52,011 nt of DNA from Psittacicella melopsittaci. Lineage in GTDB: Bacteria; Pseudomonadota; Gammaproteobacteria; Enterobacterales; Psittacicellaceae. Positions within the stretch are counted from its first letter, which is position 1. Each line of letters opens with the position of its first letter. The stretch lies in assembly GCF_003585925.1 (NCBI RefSeq), contig NZ_NRJH01000041.1:1-52011 (forward strand). The letters run 5' to 3'. The notes under the pieces were generated by a model. The model saw only the letters and a program-made list of their open reading frames with translations, did not search any database and was not told where the DNA came from. The translations under genes and the position numbers were made by a program. Shown one piece after another: positions 44,283 to 52,011 of the stretch.

Positions 44283-45722
44283 TTATTTTAAACGATTTAA
44301 GTAGTTAGAAGCTAAGTTTTTGAAAGCAGTAACATTAGTTACATTACTATTGCTTCTTCCTTGCGGTAAGGCTACTGTACGTGGATTACGTGGTACTCCA
44401 TTTACGTGAATTTCATAGTGTAAATGTGGACCAGTAGTTAAACCTGAGTTACCTGAATAAGCAATTAATTGCCCACGACGTACTCTTTGCCCTACACTTA
44501 ACGGCGTTGACGATAAGTGCATATACACCGTAGTATAAGTACGATCATGTTCAATTACTATATAACGTCCTGCTCCACGTGCTTGGTAAGCTACTTTTGT
44601 TACTCGACCATCAGCTGGAGCGTAAATAGGCGTACGTATAGGTAAACCAAAGTCAATTCCGTTATGCGGACGTAAGCGTCCGGTAACTGGGTGACGACGA
44701 TTTGGATTAAAGCCTGAAGTTATCGTTGGGGTTTTCCCAATAAATGGATATCGGTTAAATACCATTTGTTGTGGACGTTGTCCTTTGGCATCATACCAAG
44801 AGCCACGATATAAAAAGGCATAATAACTATTGCCACCTTGAGTTACTTTAACCGCTTGCACATTACGGTAAGAATCATTATAAAGTTTATCACCCACATA
44901 TTCACGATTCGAGAGAATAGTTACTGAGGCGTTACGTTGTACCGAACCGCCATTTAACTGCATGCTAATAATTTCATTAATTGCACTTGCAGTACTATCA
45001 GCAATTCCCATAGCACGAAGAGCACCAGCTAAGCCAGCTCCACCTACTGTTCCTGAACGTGAATCTAATTTAACTTGAGAAGGACGCGAATAGCTTTCAC
45101 GATAGTAAGGTTTACTCGCATTATCTTCACGAATATAACGAATTTCTACTTTTAAATCTTTAGCAAAGCTTAAGTAATTAATCTGACCATCTTCGGTGAA
45201 GTAGTAGGTTAATACTTGCCCACGTCTTAGGTTATCTAAGCCGTCGCGGTTGCGTTTACTTAAAGCTAAAATGTTGTCTAGGTCTTTTTGGTTTAATTCA
45301 GCCTGTGGGAATTGTAATTTTAACGCATTGGTTAAAATGTCTTTAATGTTTTCCCGATTACTTTGTACCTCATGGCTGTTTAGGTCTTTTAAGTTTGCCA
45401 CTAAACTATTTAGTTCAGTAAAGTTACGGTAAACTCTTTGCAGTTGAGGTGAAACAAAGTTTTGATTATTTATTAAATCATCTACACGATTTAAAGTAAG
45501 AGACTTTATATCACTTACATCTTGTAAGTCTATACGACTAGAAGTATCTACGTCAACGTTATCATAGTCGGTATTTATGTTGCCGGCTGCTATACCCCGC
45601 AGCTGATTTAAATGATTGTAATATAAACCACTACCAATTAAGGCAAAGGCAACTAAGTACATTACACGTACTATAATGAGGAAATTGCGACGTTTTGGAT
45701 ATTCTACGGGAGAAATGTTCAC
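44283..45722 (-). CDS. mepM: M23-family murein endopeptidase (MepM-like)
   Basis: Envelope enzyme predicted to cut peptide cross-links in peptidoglycan. The 479 residues have an N-terminal membrane anchor (about 15-33), a long periplasmic region with an OapA/LysM-like part (DNLRRGQVLTYYFTEDGQINYL) and a C-terminal M23 domain. The zinc site is RPHNGIDFGLP (about 350) with GPHLHYEIHVNG (about 433); GLTTGPHLH is intact, so it should be active. E. coli MepM lies next to znuA, and here the gene is divergent from znuCB, which supports the name. Confidence 0.88.
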   Translation of the reverse strand: MNISPVEYPKRRNFLIIVRVMYLVAFALIGSGLYYNHLNQLRGIAAGNINTDYDNVDVDTSSRIDLQDVSDIKSLTLNRVDDLINNQNFVSPQLQRVYRNFTELNSLVANLKDLNSHEVQSNRENIKDILTNALKLQFPQAELNQKDLDNILALSKRNRDGLDNLRRGQVLTYYFTEDGQINYLSFAKDLKVEIRYIREDNASKPYYRESYSRPSQVKLDSRSGTVGGAGLAGALRAMGIADSTASAINEIISMQLNGGSVQRNASVTILSNREYVGDKLYNDSYRNVQAVKVTQGGNSYYAFLYRGSWYDAKGQRPQQMVFNRYPFIGKTPTITSGFNPNRRHPVTGRLRPHNGIDFGLPIRTPIYAPADGRVTKVAYQARGAGRYIVIEHDRTYTTVYMHLSSTPLSVGQRVRRGQLIAYSGNSGLTTGPHLHYEIHVNGVPRNPRTVALPQGRSNSNVTNVTAFKNLASNYLNRLK

Positions 45723-45983
45723 AATCTATCCTGAAATCTATCAAAGGTTAATAAATCAAGTTAACCATAAGAAAAAAACTAAAATTCTTTATTATATATA
45801 ATAGTAAAAATTGATTTAACAAGCTCTCTCAAGAGTATTTGCATAAATCTTAAACTAATTCCCAAGTATTTTAGCAAAATTTTTTCAAAAAATAAATTTT
45901 ATTATTTGCATATTTTTCTTTTCTCTTAGTATAATTTAGAGAGAATTTAGTTTATCTGCTACTGCGGTAGTTGAGGAATATTT
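45723..45983. promoter_or_regulatory. mepM/znuC divergent region
   Basis: A 261-bp AT-rich region where E. coli has znuA and the Zur-controlled promoter. No intact Zur box was recognised. An ATTATATATAAT palindrome lies at about 45791-45802, and the znuC start has TTGAGG 9 bases upstream. There is no trace of a znuA reading frame. Confidence 0.45.
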
Positions 45984-46772
45984 ATGTCAGAACCATTAAT
46001 TTCTTTACAACATATTTCTTTTACGGTTAATAATGACAAAACTATTCTTGATAATGTGAGTTTTAATATCTACCCTCATACAGTTACCACCATTGTTGGT
46101 CCTAATGGAGGGGGGAAATCAAGCATTCTTAAGATCTTATTAGGTCTGATTAAACCTACTTCAGGAAAGGTTGTAAAAAGTAGAGCTGATCTGCGGATTG
46201 CCTACTTACCACAAAAACTTCACTTTGATCAAAGTGTTCCGATGAACGTTGAACAACTGTTAAAGTTAAGTCCACGTTTTAATCAAGAAAACTTTGACTG
46301 GTTAGTAGAAAATTGTGATCTTGAAAAAATTCTTCACACTTCTATTCACCAGCTCTCAGGGGGAGAAAGACAAAGAGCTTTTTTAGCTCGTTGCCTCATG
46401 AATGAACCAGAGTTACTGGTTTTAGATGAGCCAGCCCAAGGCGTAGACATTCAACGCCAGGCTTATTTATATCGCTTAATTCAGCGCATTAAACAAAGAT
46501 ATAATTGTGCCGTGCTTTTAGTGAGCCATGACTTAATGTTGGTAATTCGAAACACAGACCACGTTATTTGTTTAAATCAACATATTTGTTGTGAAGGTCA
46601 ACCTGAAAGTATTGCTCATAATCCAGAATTTTCGAATATTTTTGGTCATGTTATTGCCCGCAATATTCAAGATGCCTTTGCCGTTTATTCACATAATTCG
46701 GTACACCATCACATAGAACAAAACCATTGTGGTTGTGACCACGGTTATCCATGTGGTGATCATCAATCATAA
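45984..46772 (+). CDS. znuC: Zinc ABC transporter ATPase ZnuC
   Basis: Cytosolic ATPase driving high-affinity zinc import through ZnuB. The 262 residues include Walker A GPNGGGKSS (about 39-47), Q-loop LPQKLHF, signature LSGGERQR, Walker B LLVLDEPAQGVD and switch histidine SHD. The C-terminal 25 residues are packed with His and Cys (HHHIEQNHCGCDHGYPCGDH), a likely metal-binding tail of the sort seen in some ZnuC proteins. znuB follows 21 bases later. The periplasmic ZnuA partner is missing from its usual place. Confidence 0.92.
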   Translation: MSEPLISLQHISFTVNNDKTILDNVSFNIYPHTVTTIVGPNGGGKSSILKILLGLIKPTSGKVVKSRADLRIAYLPQKLHFDQSVPMNVEQLLKLSPRFNQENFDWLVENCDLEKILHTSIHQLSGGERQRAFLARCLMNEPELLVLDEPAQGVDIQRQAYLYRLIQRIKQRYNCAVLLVSHDLMLVIRNTDHVICLNQHICCEGQPESIAHNPEFSNIFGHVIARNIQDAFAVYSHNSVHHHIEQNHCGCDHGYPCGDHQS

Positions 46773-46793
46773 TTTATTACAACCGAGGTTGTT

Positions 46794-47597
46794 ATGTCCT
46801 TTCTCTTGTCCTTAATGGCATTTGCATGGCTTGCTGCTTTTTTGCTTTCTTTTTCCACCTCGACTCTTGGGTGCTTTGTCCTCTGGCGTCGCATGTCCTA
46901 TTTTGGTGATACTCTTGCCCATGGCTCTATGCTGGGTTTTTCTTTGGCAATAGTGTTACAAATAAACTTTTATCTCGGCTTAATTATTACCGTTGGTATT
47001 ATTACTCTGCTTCTTTTCTTTATTGAAAAAAGAGCCCATATTTTACATATGGATTCGTTACTCGGAATAGTTGCCCATACTTCTTTGGCTCTAGGTTTTA
47101 TTATTATCAGCATCCTCGCCAAATATGTACGTGTGGATGTTCTCGATTATCTTTTCGGGGATATTCTCATGGTAAAAAATAGTGACATCTATATAATTGC
47201 CGCTTTAAGCGTAATTATAGTCACGGCGGTAATCATAGCCTGGAAGCCTTTAATGAATTTACTCATTAGCCAAGAAATGGCAATTGTTGAAGGCGTTAAT
47301 GTTCAGTTTTACAAAAGCTTGCTAGTAATTTTACTTGCTCTAGTAGTAGCAACGAGTATTACTCTTGTAGGGGCTTTATTAATTACGGCACTGTTAATTA
47401 TCCCTGCCTCTACGGCACGTCGCTTTGCCAAATCCCCACAACAGATGCTTATTTACTCATTTATTATAAGTAATATTGCTATAGTTATAGGTTTAACTAC
47501 CAGTTTATACTTTAGCTTCCCAACTAGCCCAGCAATAGTTGCTAGTCTAGGGGTAATGTTCTTCTTTAGCCTTGCTTTTAAACGAGCAGATAGCTAA
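46794..47597 (+). CDS. znuB: Zinc ABC transporter permease ZnuB
   Basis: Inner-membrane channel subunit of the zinc importer, 267 residues with about eight helices. The ABC-3 family pattern is clear: STLGCFVLWRRMSYFGDTLAHGSMLGFSLA near the N-terminus, LDYLFGDILMV, then EGVNVQFYKSLLVILLALVVATSI and LLITALLIIPASTARRFAKSPQQML. It is translated from the znuC transcript and ends at a strong terminator shared with tsaE. Confidence 0.92.
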   Translation: MSFLLSLMAFAWLAAFLLSFSTSTLGCFVLWRRMSYFGDTLAHGSMLGFSLAIVLQINFYLGLIITVGIITLLLFFIEKRAHILHMDSLLGIVAHTSLALGFIIISILAKYVRVDVLDYLFGDILMVKNSDIYIIAALSVIIVTAVIIAWKPLMNLLISQEMAIVEGVNVQFYKSLLVILLALVVATSITLVGALLITALLIIPASTARRFAKSPQQMLIYSFIISNIAIVIGLTTSLYFSFPTSPAIVASLGVMFFFSLAFKRADS

Positions 47598-47607
47598 GAA
47601 ATTAGAT

Positions 47608-47646
47608 AAAAGGTCTGTCCTTTAATTTAAAGGACAGACCTTTTTA
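47608..47646. terminator. Strong bidirectional terminator after znuB
   Basis: AAAAGGTCTGTCCTTTAA pairs almost entirely with TTAAAGGACAGACCTTTT, a stem of about 17 bp with a minimal loop, flanked by A and T. It serves znuB and lies 35 bases downstream of tsaE. Confidence 0.9.
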
Positions 47647-47680
47647 CGTTTGCTTTAGGCTTGGAAATTATGCATTTAGC

Positions 47681-48187
47681 TTAACCCGCATAGGTTTTAC
47701 TTAAAGCCTCTAGAGCTTGTAAAAATGCAGCACTCACTTGCTTAGTATCTACTTGCAAGGTTAAAGCTCGTGCTTCTGGCTGTTGCGGTAAATGTTCCCA
47801 GTTAAAAACTAAGGCTGCAGGATAATCTTGCATTAACATTTGTGGCCATTCAATTAAAAATACCGTTTGCGGTTTTTGGTTATCAAAAAAACCAAGCACA
47901 TCTAATTCATAAGGATCAGAAAGACGATAAAGATCAAGATGATATAAGGTGGTATTGTCTACTTGATAATCTTCTTGAATCGAATAGGTAGGACTAGGAA
48001 TATTACCTTGATATCCCGCAGCCCGAATAAAAGCTCGACTAAATGTACTTTTACCTGCTCCTAAATTACCTAAAAGATACATATTAAAGCTTGCCTTTTG
48101 TGCTTGATCACGCACCAAAGGCCACAAGCTTTGGGCAAAAGCTTCCGTTTGCTCTTGGTTATGAAAAATAAAATTATAGCTTGTCAT
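47681..48187 (-). CDS. tsaE: tRNA threonylcarbamoyladenosine ATPase TsaE
   Basis: ATPase that works with TsaB and TsaD in t6A synthesis. The P-loop LGNLGAGKST (about 39-48) is followed by SPTYSIQEDYQ and LYHLDLYRL, the TsaE signatures, and by IEWPQ. The start MTSYNFIFHNQ at 48187 gives 168 residues (E. coli 153). The longer frame from 48223 runs through a TATAAT-like box (GGTATAATAC), which is better read as its promoter. It stands alone between znuB and the MATE genes. Confidence 0.9.
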   Translation of the reverse strand: MTSYNFIFHNQEQTEAFAQSLWPLVRDQAQKASFNMYLLGNLGAGKSTFSRAFIRAAGYQGNIPSPTYSIQEDYQVDNTTLYHLDLYRLSDPYELDVLGFFDNQKPQTVFLIEWPQMLMQDYPAALVFNWEHLPQQPEARALTLQVDTKQVSAAFLQALEALSKTYAG

Positions 48188-48307
48188 AATAGTCTCTATA
48201 TTTTTTTGAGTATTATACCGCATCTTTAATTATCTACGTCTAGCATTTTTAGGAAATTTCTTTTATTATAAGCTCATAGATTGACTACTTTTATTAGGTC
48301 TTTACAT

Positions 48308-49723
48308 ATGTCTTCTCAATTAACTGAACAAACGAGAATCAGTAACTTTCGCTTATTTATTAACATCTTTCCTGCTTTAGTTGCCTCTCAGCTAGTCTTT
48401 ATTTCCGCAGCCTTAATAAATACTTTAATGGCTGCACGGGTTTCAACTACGGCTATGGCCGCTATTGGCTTAACTGGCTCAATTCTTTGGCTCTTTAACT
48501 CTCTGGGTATAGGGATTCTAAGCGTGGTTTTATCACGCATGGGATATGTTTACGGCAAAGAAAAATATCACCTTGTTGGGGCTATTCATCGTCAAGCTTA
48601 CTATGTTATTGCCTTAGCAAGTATAGCTATAGCTATTTTAGATATCCTTATTGCCACTAACCTTGATCTTATTGGCTTAGAACCAGAATTAATTGCTATA
48701 GGTCGTCCCTATTTGCTTTTAAGTTGTTTTAGTATTCCTTTAATGCTTTTTATAACGCATTTAAGAAATCTGAACTCTTGTATAGCTTATACTTTACCGA
48801 CTCTACTTCTAAGTCTCTTAAGCCTTTGCCTAATAATTCCGTTTAACCTCATTTTTATGTATGGGGATTTACCTCTTATTGGGCATAATCCTGGTTACTC
48901 GGCATTTACTCATATTTTTACTTATATAATTTATATTAGCTTAATGCTTTTAATTATTAAGTACAAAAAATCTGTATATGGCAAATTACAACTTTTTAAT
49001 CCTTTATTTGCTAAACCTAACAAAGAACAAATTAAAGACATTTTAAAAGTAGGTATTCCAGTTTCAATTCAATACTGGTTAGAAAATAGTTTTTACGGCA
49101 TAGTTGCTTTATCTTTAGCTCACCTAGGTACTTCAGTAACCGCTGCTCATCAAAGTGGAGCTAATTCTTATTCTGCAGTTTATATTTTTGCGGCTGGAGC
49201 TTCAGCAAGTATTACAAGTATAGCTTCGCGTCGTCTGGGTGAACAAAGAAGAGATTTAACTAAAGCTATTTTACACCATACTTTAGCCTTAATTATTTGT
49301 ATTAATGTTTGTATTGGGATAGCTATTATCGTTTTTCGTCACCAAATTGCGGGAGCCTATATCCAAAACGATCCTGTAGCTTTAAATCTTTCCCAACATG
49401 TTTTAATTTGTTTGGCTATAGCTAATGTTTTTGATGGCATCTATGCTTGTTTACTGGGCTATTTAATTCCCTATCGTGATAGTCGTTATACTTTCTTAAC
49501 TACCTTTACAGTGTCTTGGCTAATCTATTTACCTCTAGCCTCGATGTTTGCCTTTACTGACTGGTTCTTTGGTATAGGTAACTTTGGTCTCTATGCTTAT
49601 TGGGTTGCTTTTATTCTCATTCCTATGACTACGGCAACCTCTTTATACTGTCGTGTCCACTTCAAGTGGAACCGCATGGACGACGCAACTTTATACCAAA
49701 AATTAGCAGCCTATGAAAAATAA
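48308..49723 (+). CDS. MATE-family efflux transporter, copy 1
   Basis: Cation-coupled multidrug/toxin exporter, 471 residues with twelve predicted helices in two halves (NorM-like). The start at 48308 (MSSQLTEQTRIS) has AGG 8 bases upstream and matches the start of its neighbour; a TTG nine codons earlier lacks a site. Typical segments are VASQLVFISAALINTLMAAR, LNSCIAYTLPTLL, GIPVSIQYWLENSFYGIVAL and ASITSIASRRLGEQRRDL. The closely similar copy 2 follows after one terminator, so this is a tandem duplication. The substrate is unknown. Confidence 0.88.
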   Translation: MSSQLTEQTRISNFRLFINIFPALVASQLVFISAALINTLMAARVSTTAMAAIGLTGSILWLFNSLGIGILSVVLSRMGYVYGKEKYHLVGAIHRQAYYVIALASIAIAILDILIATNLDLIGLEPELIAIGRPYLLLSCFSIPLMLFITHLRNLNSCIAYTLPTLLLSLLSLCLIIPFNLIFMYGDLPLIGHNPGYSAFTHIFTYIIYISLMLLIIKYKKSVYGKLQLFNPLFAKPNKEQIKDILKVGIPVSIQYWLENSFYGIVALSLAHLGTSVTAAHQSGANSYSAVYIFAAGASASITSIASRRLGEQRRDLTKAILHHTLALIICINVCIGIAIIVFRHQIAGAYIQNDPVALNLSQHVLICLAIANVFDGIYACLLGYLIPYRDSRYTFLTTFTVSWLIYLPLASMFAFTDWFFGIGNFGLYAYWVAFILIPMTTATSLYCRVHFKWNRMDDATLYQKLAAYEK

Positions 49724-49750
49724 AGCCCCATTTTCAGGGGCTCTTTTTTA
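49722..49750 (+). terminator. Terminator between the two MATE genes
   Basis: AGCCCC pairs with GGGGCT around a 7-base loop, followed by six T after a C. It begins directly at the stop codon of copy 1. Confidence 0.82.
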
Positions 49751-49801
49751 TGCTATAATTAGCAGTATCTTTTTAACAAACAAGATATTTCGTGGTAATT
49801 T

Positions 49802-51220
49802 ATGTCGCAATTAAAAACGTCAACCTCATTACCAAACGAAAGTAACTGGAAGCTCTTTTTTAATATTTTCCCAGCTTCAGTTGCTTCTCAGTTTGTTTTT
49901 ATGAGTGTTGGGGTAATAAATGCACTTATGGCTGCCAAAGTTTCGGTAGCAGCCATGGCTGCAATAGGCATGATTGGATCGATATTTTGGTCTTTTAACT
50001 CCCTTGGAGTAGGACTACTAAGCATAATTTTATCCAAAATGAGCTTTGCTTTTGGTAATGGGCAAGCAAGTCAAGTAGGGCAAATTCATCGCCAAACCTA
50101 TTATGTTATTTTATTAGCTAGCTTGTTTATTATTGCCTGTGATTTAATTATTGCTTTTAACTTAGACTTATTTCACTTGAGTGAAGAAATGATAAATATA
50201 GCTAAGCCATTTATGTTACTTTCTTGCGTAAATGTGCCTCTATTTTTATTTATTGTTCACTTAAGAAATATAAATGCATGTATTGCTTATACTCTTCCTA
50301 CTTTAATAATTAGTATTCTCGGGCTAATTCTTATTGTCCCTCTTAATATGGTGTTTATGTATCAAGAACTCCCTATTATAGGTCACAACCCCGCCTTCTC
50401 TGCCTTTACCCATATCATAATTAATATTATTTATATTACGGTAATGCTGGCTATTTTTAAATATAAAAATAACCTCTATGGGCAGTTAAAGCTCTTTAGC
50501 CCACTCGTTAATTCTCCAAAATGGAAGATTATTAAAGACGACTTCCGTCTAGGAATACCAGCAGCTTTCCAATATTGGCTCGAAAATAGTTTTTACGCTT
50601 TGGTCGTACTATTAATTGCCCATTTAGGAACTGCAGTAGTTGGAGCGCATGAAGCAGGCATGTCAACCTATTCCTTTGCTTATGCAATTGCAATTTCGGG
50701 TTCGGCAACTATTACTAGTATAGTATCACGTCGTCTAGGCGAAAAACGTCGTGATTTAGCCCAAGACATTTTTAAGAATGTCACTTTATTTTTGGTCGCT
50801 TTTAATATAGTTTCAGGTATTTGCTTAATTGTTTTCCGTAGCTATATTGCCGACTTATTTATTACCGATAACCAAGAAGCGCATGACATAGCTCAAAACC
50901 TCTTCATTTTCTTAGCTTTTGCTAACTTTTTTGATGGTTTATATGCAAGTTTTATTGGTTATCTCATTTCCTTCCGTGATACGCGTTTTGCCTTTTTAGT
51001 TGCGTTTATTGTTTCATGGTGTATAGCTATACCTATAGCAAGTGTATTTGCCTTTACAACCTGGTTAGGTGTAGGTAATTATGGAATCTATGCTTACTGG
51101 ACTGTATTTATCCTTATTCCATTAGCGGCAAGTATTATTTGCTATCTACGCACAAGATTAAAATGGCACAGTATTCCAGATCGTGAACTTTTTGCGATCT
51201 TAAAGAAAAATATCGCTTAG
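49802..51220 (+). CDS. MATE-family efflux transporter, copy 2
   Basis: A 472-residue twelve-helix exporter, collinear with copy 1 (VASQFVFMSVGVINALMAAK; NACIAYTLPTLI; GIPAAFQYWLENSFYALVVL; ATITSIVSRRLGEKRRDL). It has its own promoter-like TATAAT (about 49754-49759) and terminator, so the two copies are separate transcripts and could be regulated apart. The residues differ most in the loops between helices. Confidence 0.88.
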   Translation: MSQLKTSTSLPNESNWKLFFNIFPASVASQFVFMSVGVINALMAAKVSVAAMAAIGMIGSIFWSFNSLGVGLLSIILSKMSFAFGNGQASQVGQIHRQTYYVILLASLFIIACDLIIAFNLDLFHLSEEMINIAKPFMLLSCVNVPLFLFIVHLRNINACIAYTLPTLIISILGLILIVPLNMVFMYQELPIIGHNPAFSAFTHIIINIIYITVMLAIFKYKNNLYGQLKLFSPLVNSPKWKIIKDDFRLGIPAAFQYWLENSFYALVVLLIAHLGTAVVGAHEAGMSTYSFAYAIAISGSATITSIVSRRLGEKRRDLAQDIFKNVTLFLVAFNIVSGICLIVFRSYIADLFITDNQEAHDIAQNLFIFLAFANFFDGLYASFIGYLISFRDTRFAFLVAFIVSWCIAIPIASVFAFTTWLGVGNYGIYAYWTVFILIPLAASIICYLRTRLKWHSIPDRELFAILKKNIA

Positions 51221-51237
51221 TTTTATATATCCAATCA

Positions 51238-51272
51238 AGGTAGCAAGAGATTTTCTTGCTACCTCTTTTTTT
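51238..51272 (+). terminator. Terminator of MATE copy 2
   Basis: GGTAGCAAG pairs with CTTGCTACC around a 7-base loop, followed by a T run. Confidence 0.88.
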
Positions 51273-51351
51273 GGCTTAAATTTATTTTTAGCAAAATAAG
51301 CAAAGCAAAAAATAATTAACCTTCTTTTAAAAGGTAAAAATTAATAGGTGG

Positions 51352-51370
51352 TTAATTATTTAAATTAGTG
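51352..51370 (+). repeat. 19-bp direct repeat, left copy
   Basis: TTAATTATTTAAATTAGTG, exact partner of the last 19 bases of the window. It may be a target-site-like boundary, a tandem unit junction or an assembly end effect. Confidence 0.7.
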
Positions 51371-51395
51371 ATCAACTAAAATTCAGACATAAAAA

Positions 51396-51464
51396 AACGG
51401 CTTCCCTAAGATATCTAATAAAAAAAGGATACAATAAAACAATAACTTTTACAAGGAAGCCGTT
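51396..51464. repeat. Inverted repeat AACGGCTTCC/GGAAGCCGTT
   Basis: Perfect 10-bp arms 49 bases apart lie just inside the left 19-bp repeat and before the broken reading frame. They could be a remnant terminal repeat of a small element or a structured leader. Confidence 0.5.
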
Positions 51465-51551
51465 ATAAATAATATAACATACTCCCCGCAATTTCCGCAA
51501 CAAAACTCAGAAGAATCAAGAACTCTAAAATCAAAACCTAAGTTCACTCAT

Positions 51552-51945
51552 GTGACGGTGAAGATTATTTGGTTGTGTAACAAGATTTTAAATGAGTATG
51601 TTGACAGTGGTAAAAAGATAAACTACTCTGAACTGGCGAGAAAGGCAATAATAGACCTTGCTCCAGTATATGAGTATGAAGAGAAAAAGTTATCTTCGTT
51701 AGTTACTTTCCGTCGTATTTTCTCTAAGTTACATAAAGTCGGTTTTGACGAAGCTGTAGCCCTACTAGAGTTAGGTAAATCAAATAAGGGTCGTAAAGCT
51801 AAGTCTTTCTAGAGACTTTCTCAAGTCAGACTCTCACTTTATCTTGAACAAATACTAGGGTAATAGCGAGCATGTTAAAGACTTAGGCATTAGCTTAAAT
51901 ACTATCTACTCTTGGTGTCGTACTTTTAAGAAGAGATATTATTAA
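51552..51945 (+). pseudogene. Broken helix-turn-helix gene of a possible mobile element
   Basis: The first part (51552-51812, GTG start, 86 codons) is a basic, helical product (YSELARKAIIDLAPVYEYEE; ending GRKAKSF) that I do not recognise. Past its TAG the same frame stays open for 16 more codons (RLSQVRLSLYLEQILG). A shift of one base then gives HVKDLGISLNTIYSWCRTFKK before TAA at 51943. The last piece resembles the HTH of transposases and resolvases. One stop plus one frameshift suggest a decayed gene, although a recoded or sequencing-error origin cannot be excluded. It lies between 19-bp direct repeats. Confidence 0.45.
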
Positions 51946-51992
51946 GCACTGTAATTCTCTTAGATTGAATGGCTCTCCATATAGCTTCCAGA

Positions 51993-52011
51993 TTAATTAT
52001 TTAAATTAGTG
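51993..52011 (+). repeat. 19-bp direct repeat, right copy at the window edge
   Basis: Exact copy of 51352-51370, 641 bases away. It is the very end of the given sequence, so what follows cannot be seen. Confidence 0.7.

Larger units (their letters stand above)
51221..51551. other. Region between MATE copy 2 and the broken terminal frame
   Basis: This 331-bp stretch holds the MATE terminator, the left 19-bp repeat and an inverted repeat. The frame of the next gene stays open back to 51438 but offers no ATG, GTG or TTG start there, so no gene is called. Confidence 0.5.

Noticed and set aside
1-52011. CRISPR arrays, rRNA genes, intact insertion sequences or phage genes
   Set aside because: No regularly spaced repeats with unique spacers, no rRNA-like stretches and no intact transposase or phage structural genes were seen; only the broken element at the right end hints at mobility.

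Overview
The window looks like AT-rich chromosomal DNA of a gammaproteobacterium close to the Pasteurellales. The reasons are the thrS-infC-rpmI-rplT order, a fused UlaA-UlaB ascorbate permease, a full-length HMW1C-type N-glucosyltransferase of the Actinobacillus kind, a GenX/EpmA gene, and a few copies of the 9-base DNA-uptake words AAGTGCGGT and ACAAGCGGT. Those words are far rarer than in Haemophilus. Protein divergence and low GC suggest a deep branch such as the Psittacicellaceae, but that placement is inference.

Layout, left to right. 176-4198: an alanine/glycine-type sodium symporter, then a CMP-sialate-synthetase-like gene coupled to a short CCA-adding enzyme. 4287-7465: thrS-infC-rpmI-rplT, with infC starting at AUU. 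7890-14929: a complete L-ascorbate module, ulaA(B)CDEF on the minus strand facing ulaR-ulaG on the plus strand, around a 600-bp control region full of paired repeats. 15051-24994: a small unknown protein, a LoiP-type protease, a candidate small RNA, asnB, proS, an unknown lipoprotein, an unusual FolD, maeA and tsaB. 25068-32403: a second AGCS symporter, the trehalose genes treB-treC, an orphan OppA-type binding protein and an orphan ThiQ-type ATPase. 32400-35446: a minus-strand unit made of a 31-codon leader ending in eight histidine codons, two polar amino-acid binding proteins and a GT11 fucosyltransferase. 35485-39710: yhiN, epmA, and manA fused behind a YobD-like (DUF986) membrane domain. 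39825-41938: tRNA-Ile2(CAU) and the N-glucosyltransferase with a lysine/alanine-rich tail. 42164-48187: a DMT permease, a membrane metallophosphoesterase, a MepM-type peptidase, znuCB without znuA, and tsaE. 48308-51220: two tandem MATE exporters. 51352-52011: a small broken element bounded by an exact 19-bp direct repeat that coincides with the right edge.

The most interesting region is 34908-35446. A plausible promoter and ribosome-binding site drive a peptide ending in eight consecutive His codons. It is followed by hairpins, an array of four GGTT/AACC mini-hairpins and a terminator-like hairpin, and then by genes for amino-acid uptake. This has the form of histidine attenuation, but acting on transport and a surface-sugar transferase rather than on biosynthesis. 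Other points of note are the YobD-ManA fusion, the histone-H1-like tail on the glucosyltransferase, a near-identical 20-bp element shared by the ula and tre control regions, and a pattern of transporter parts separated from their usual partners (znuCB, thiQ, oppA and the two binding proteins).
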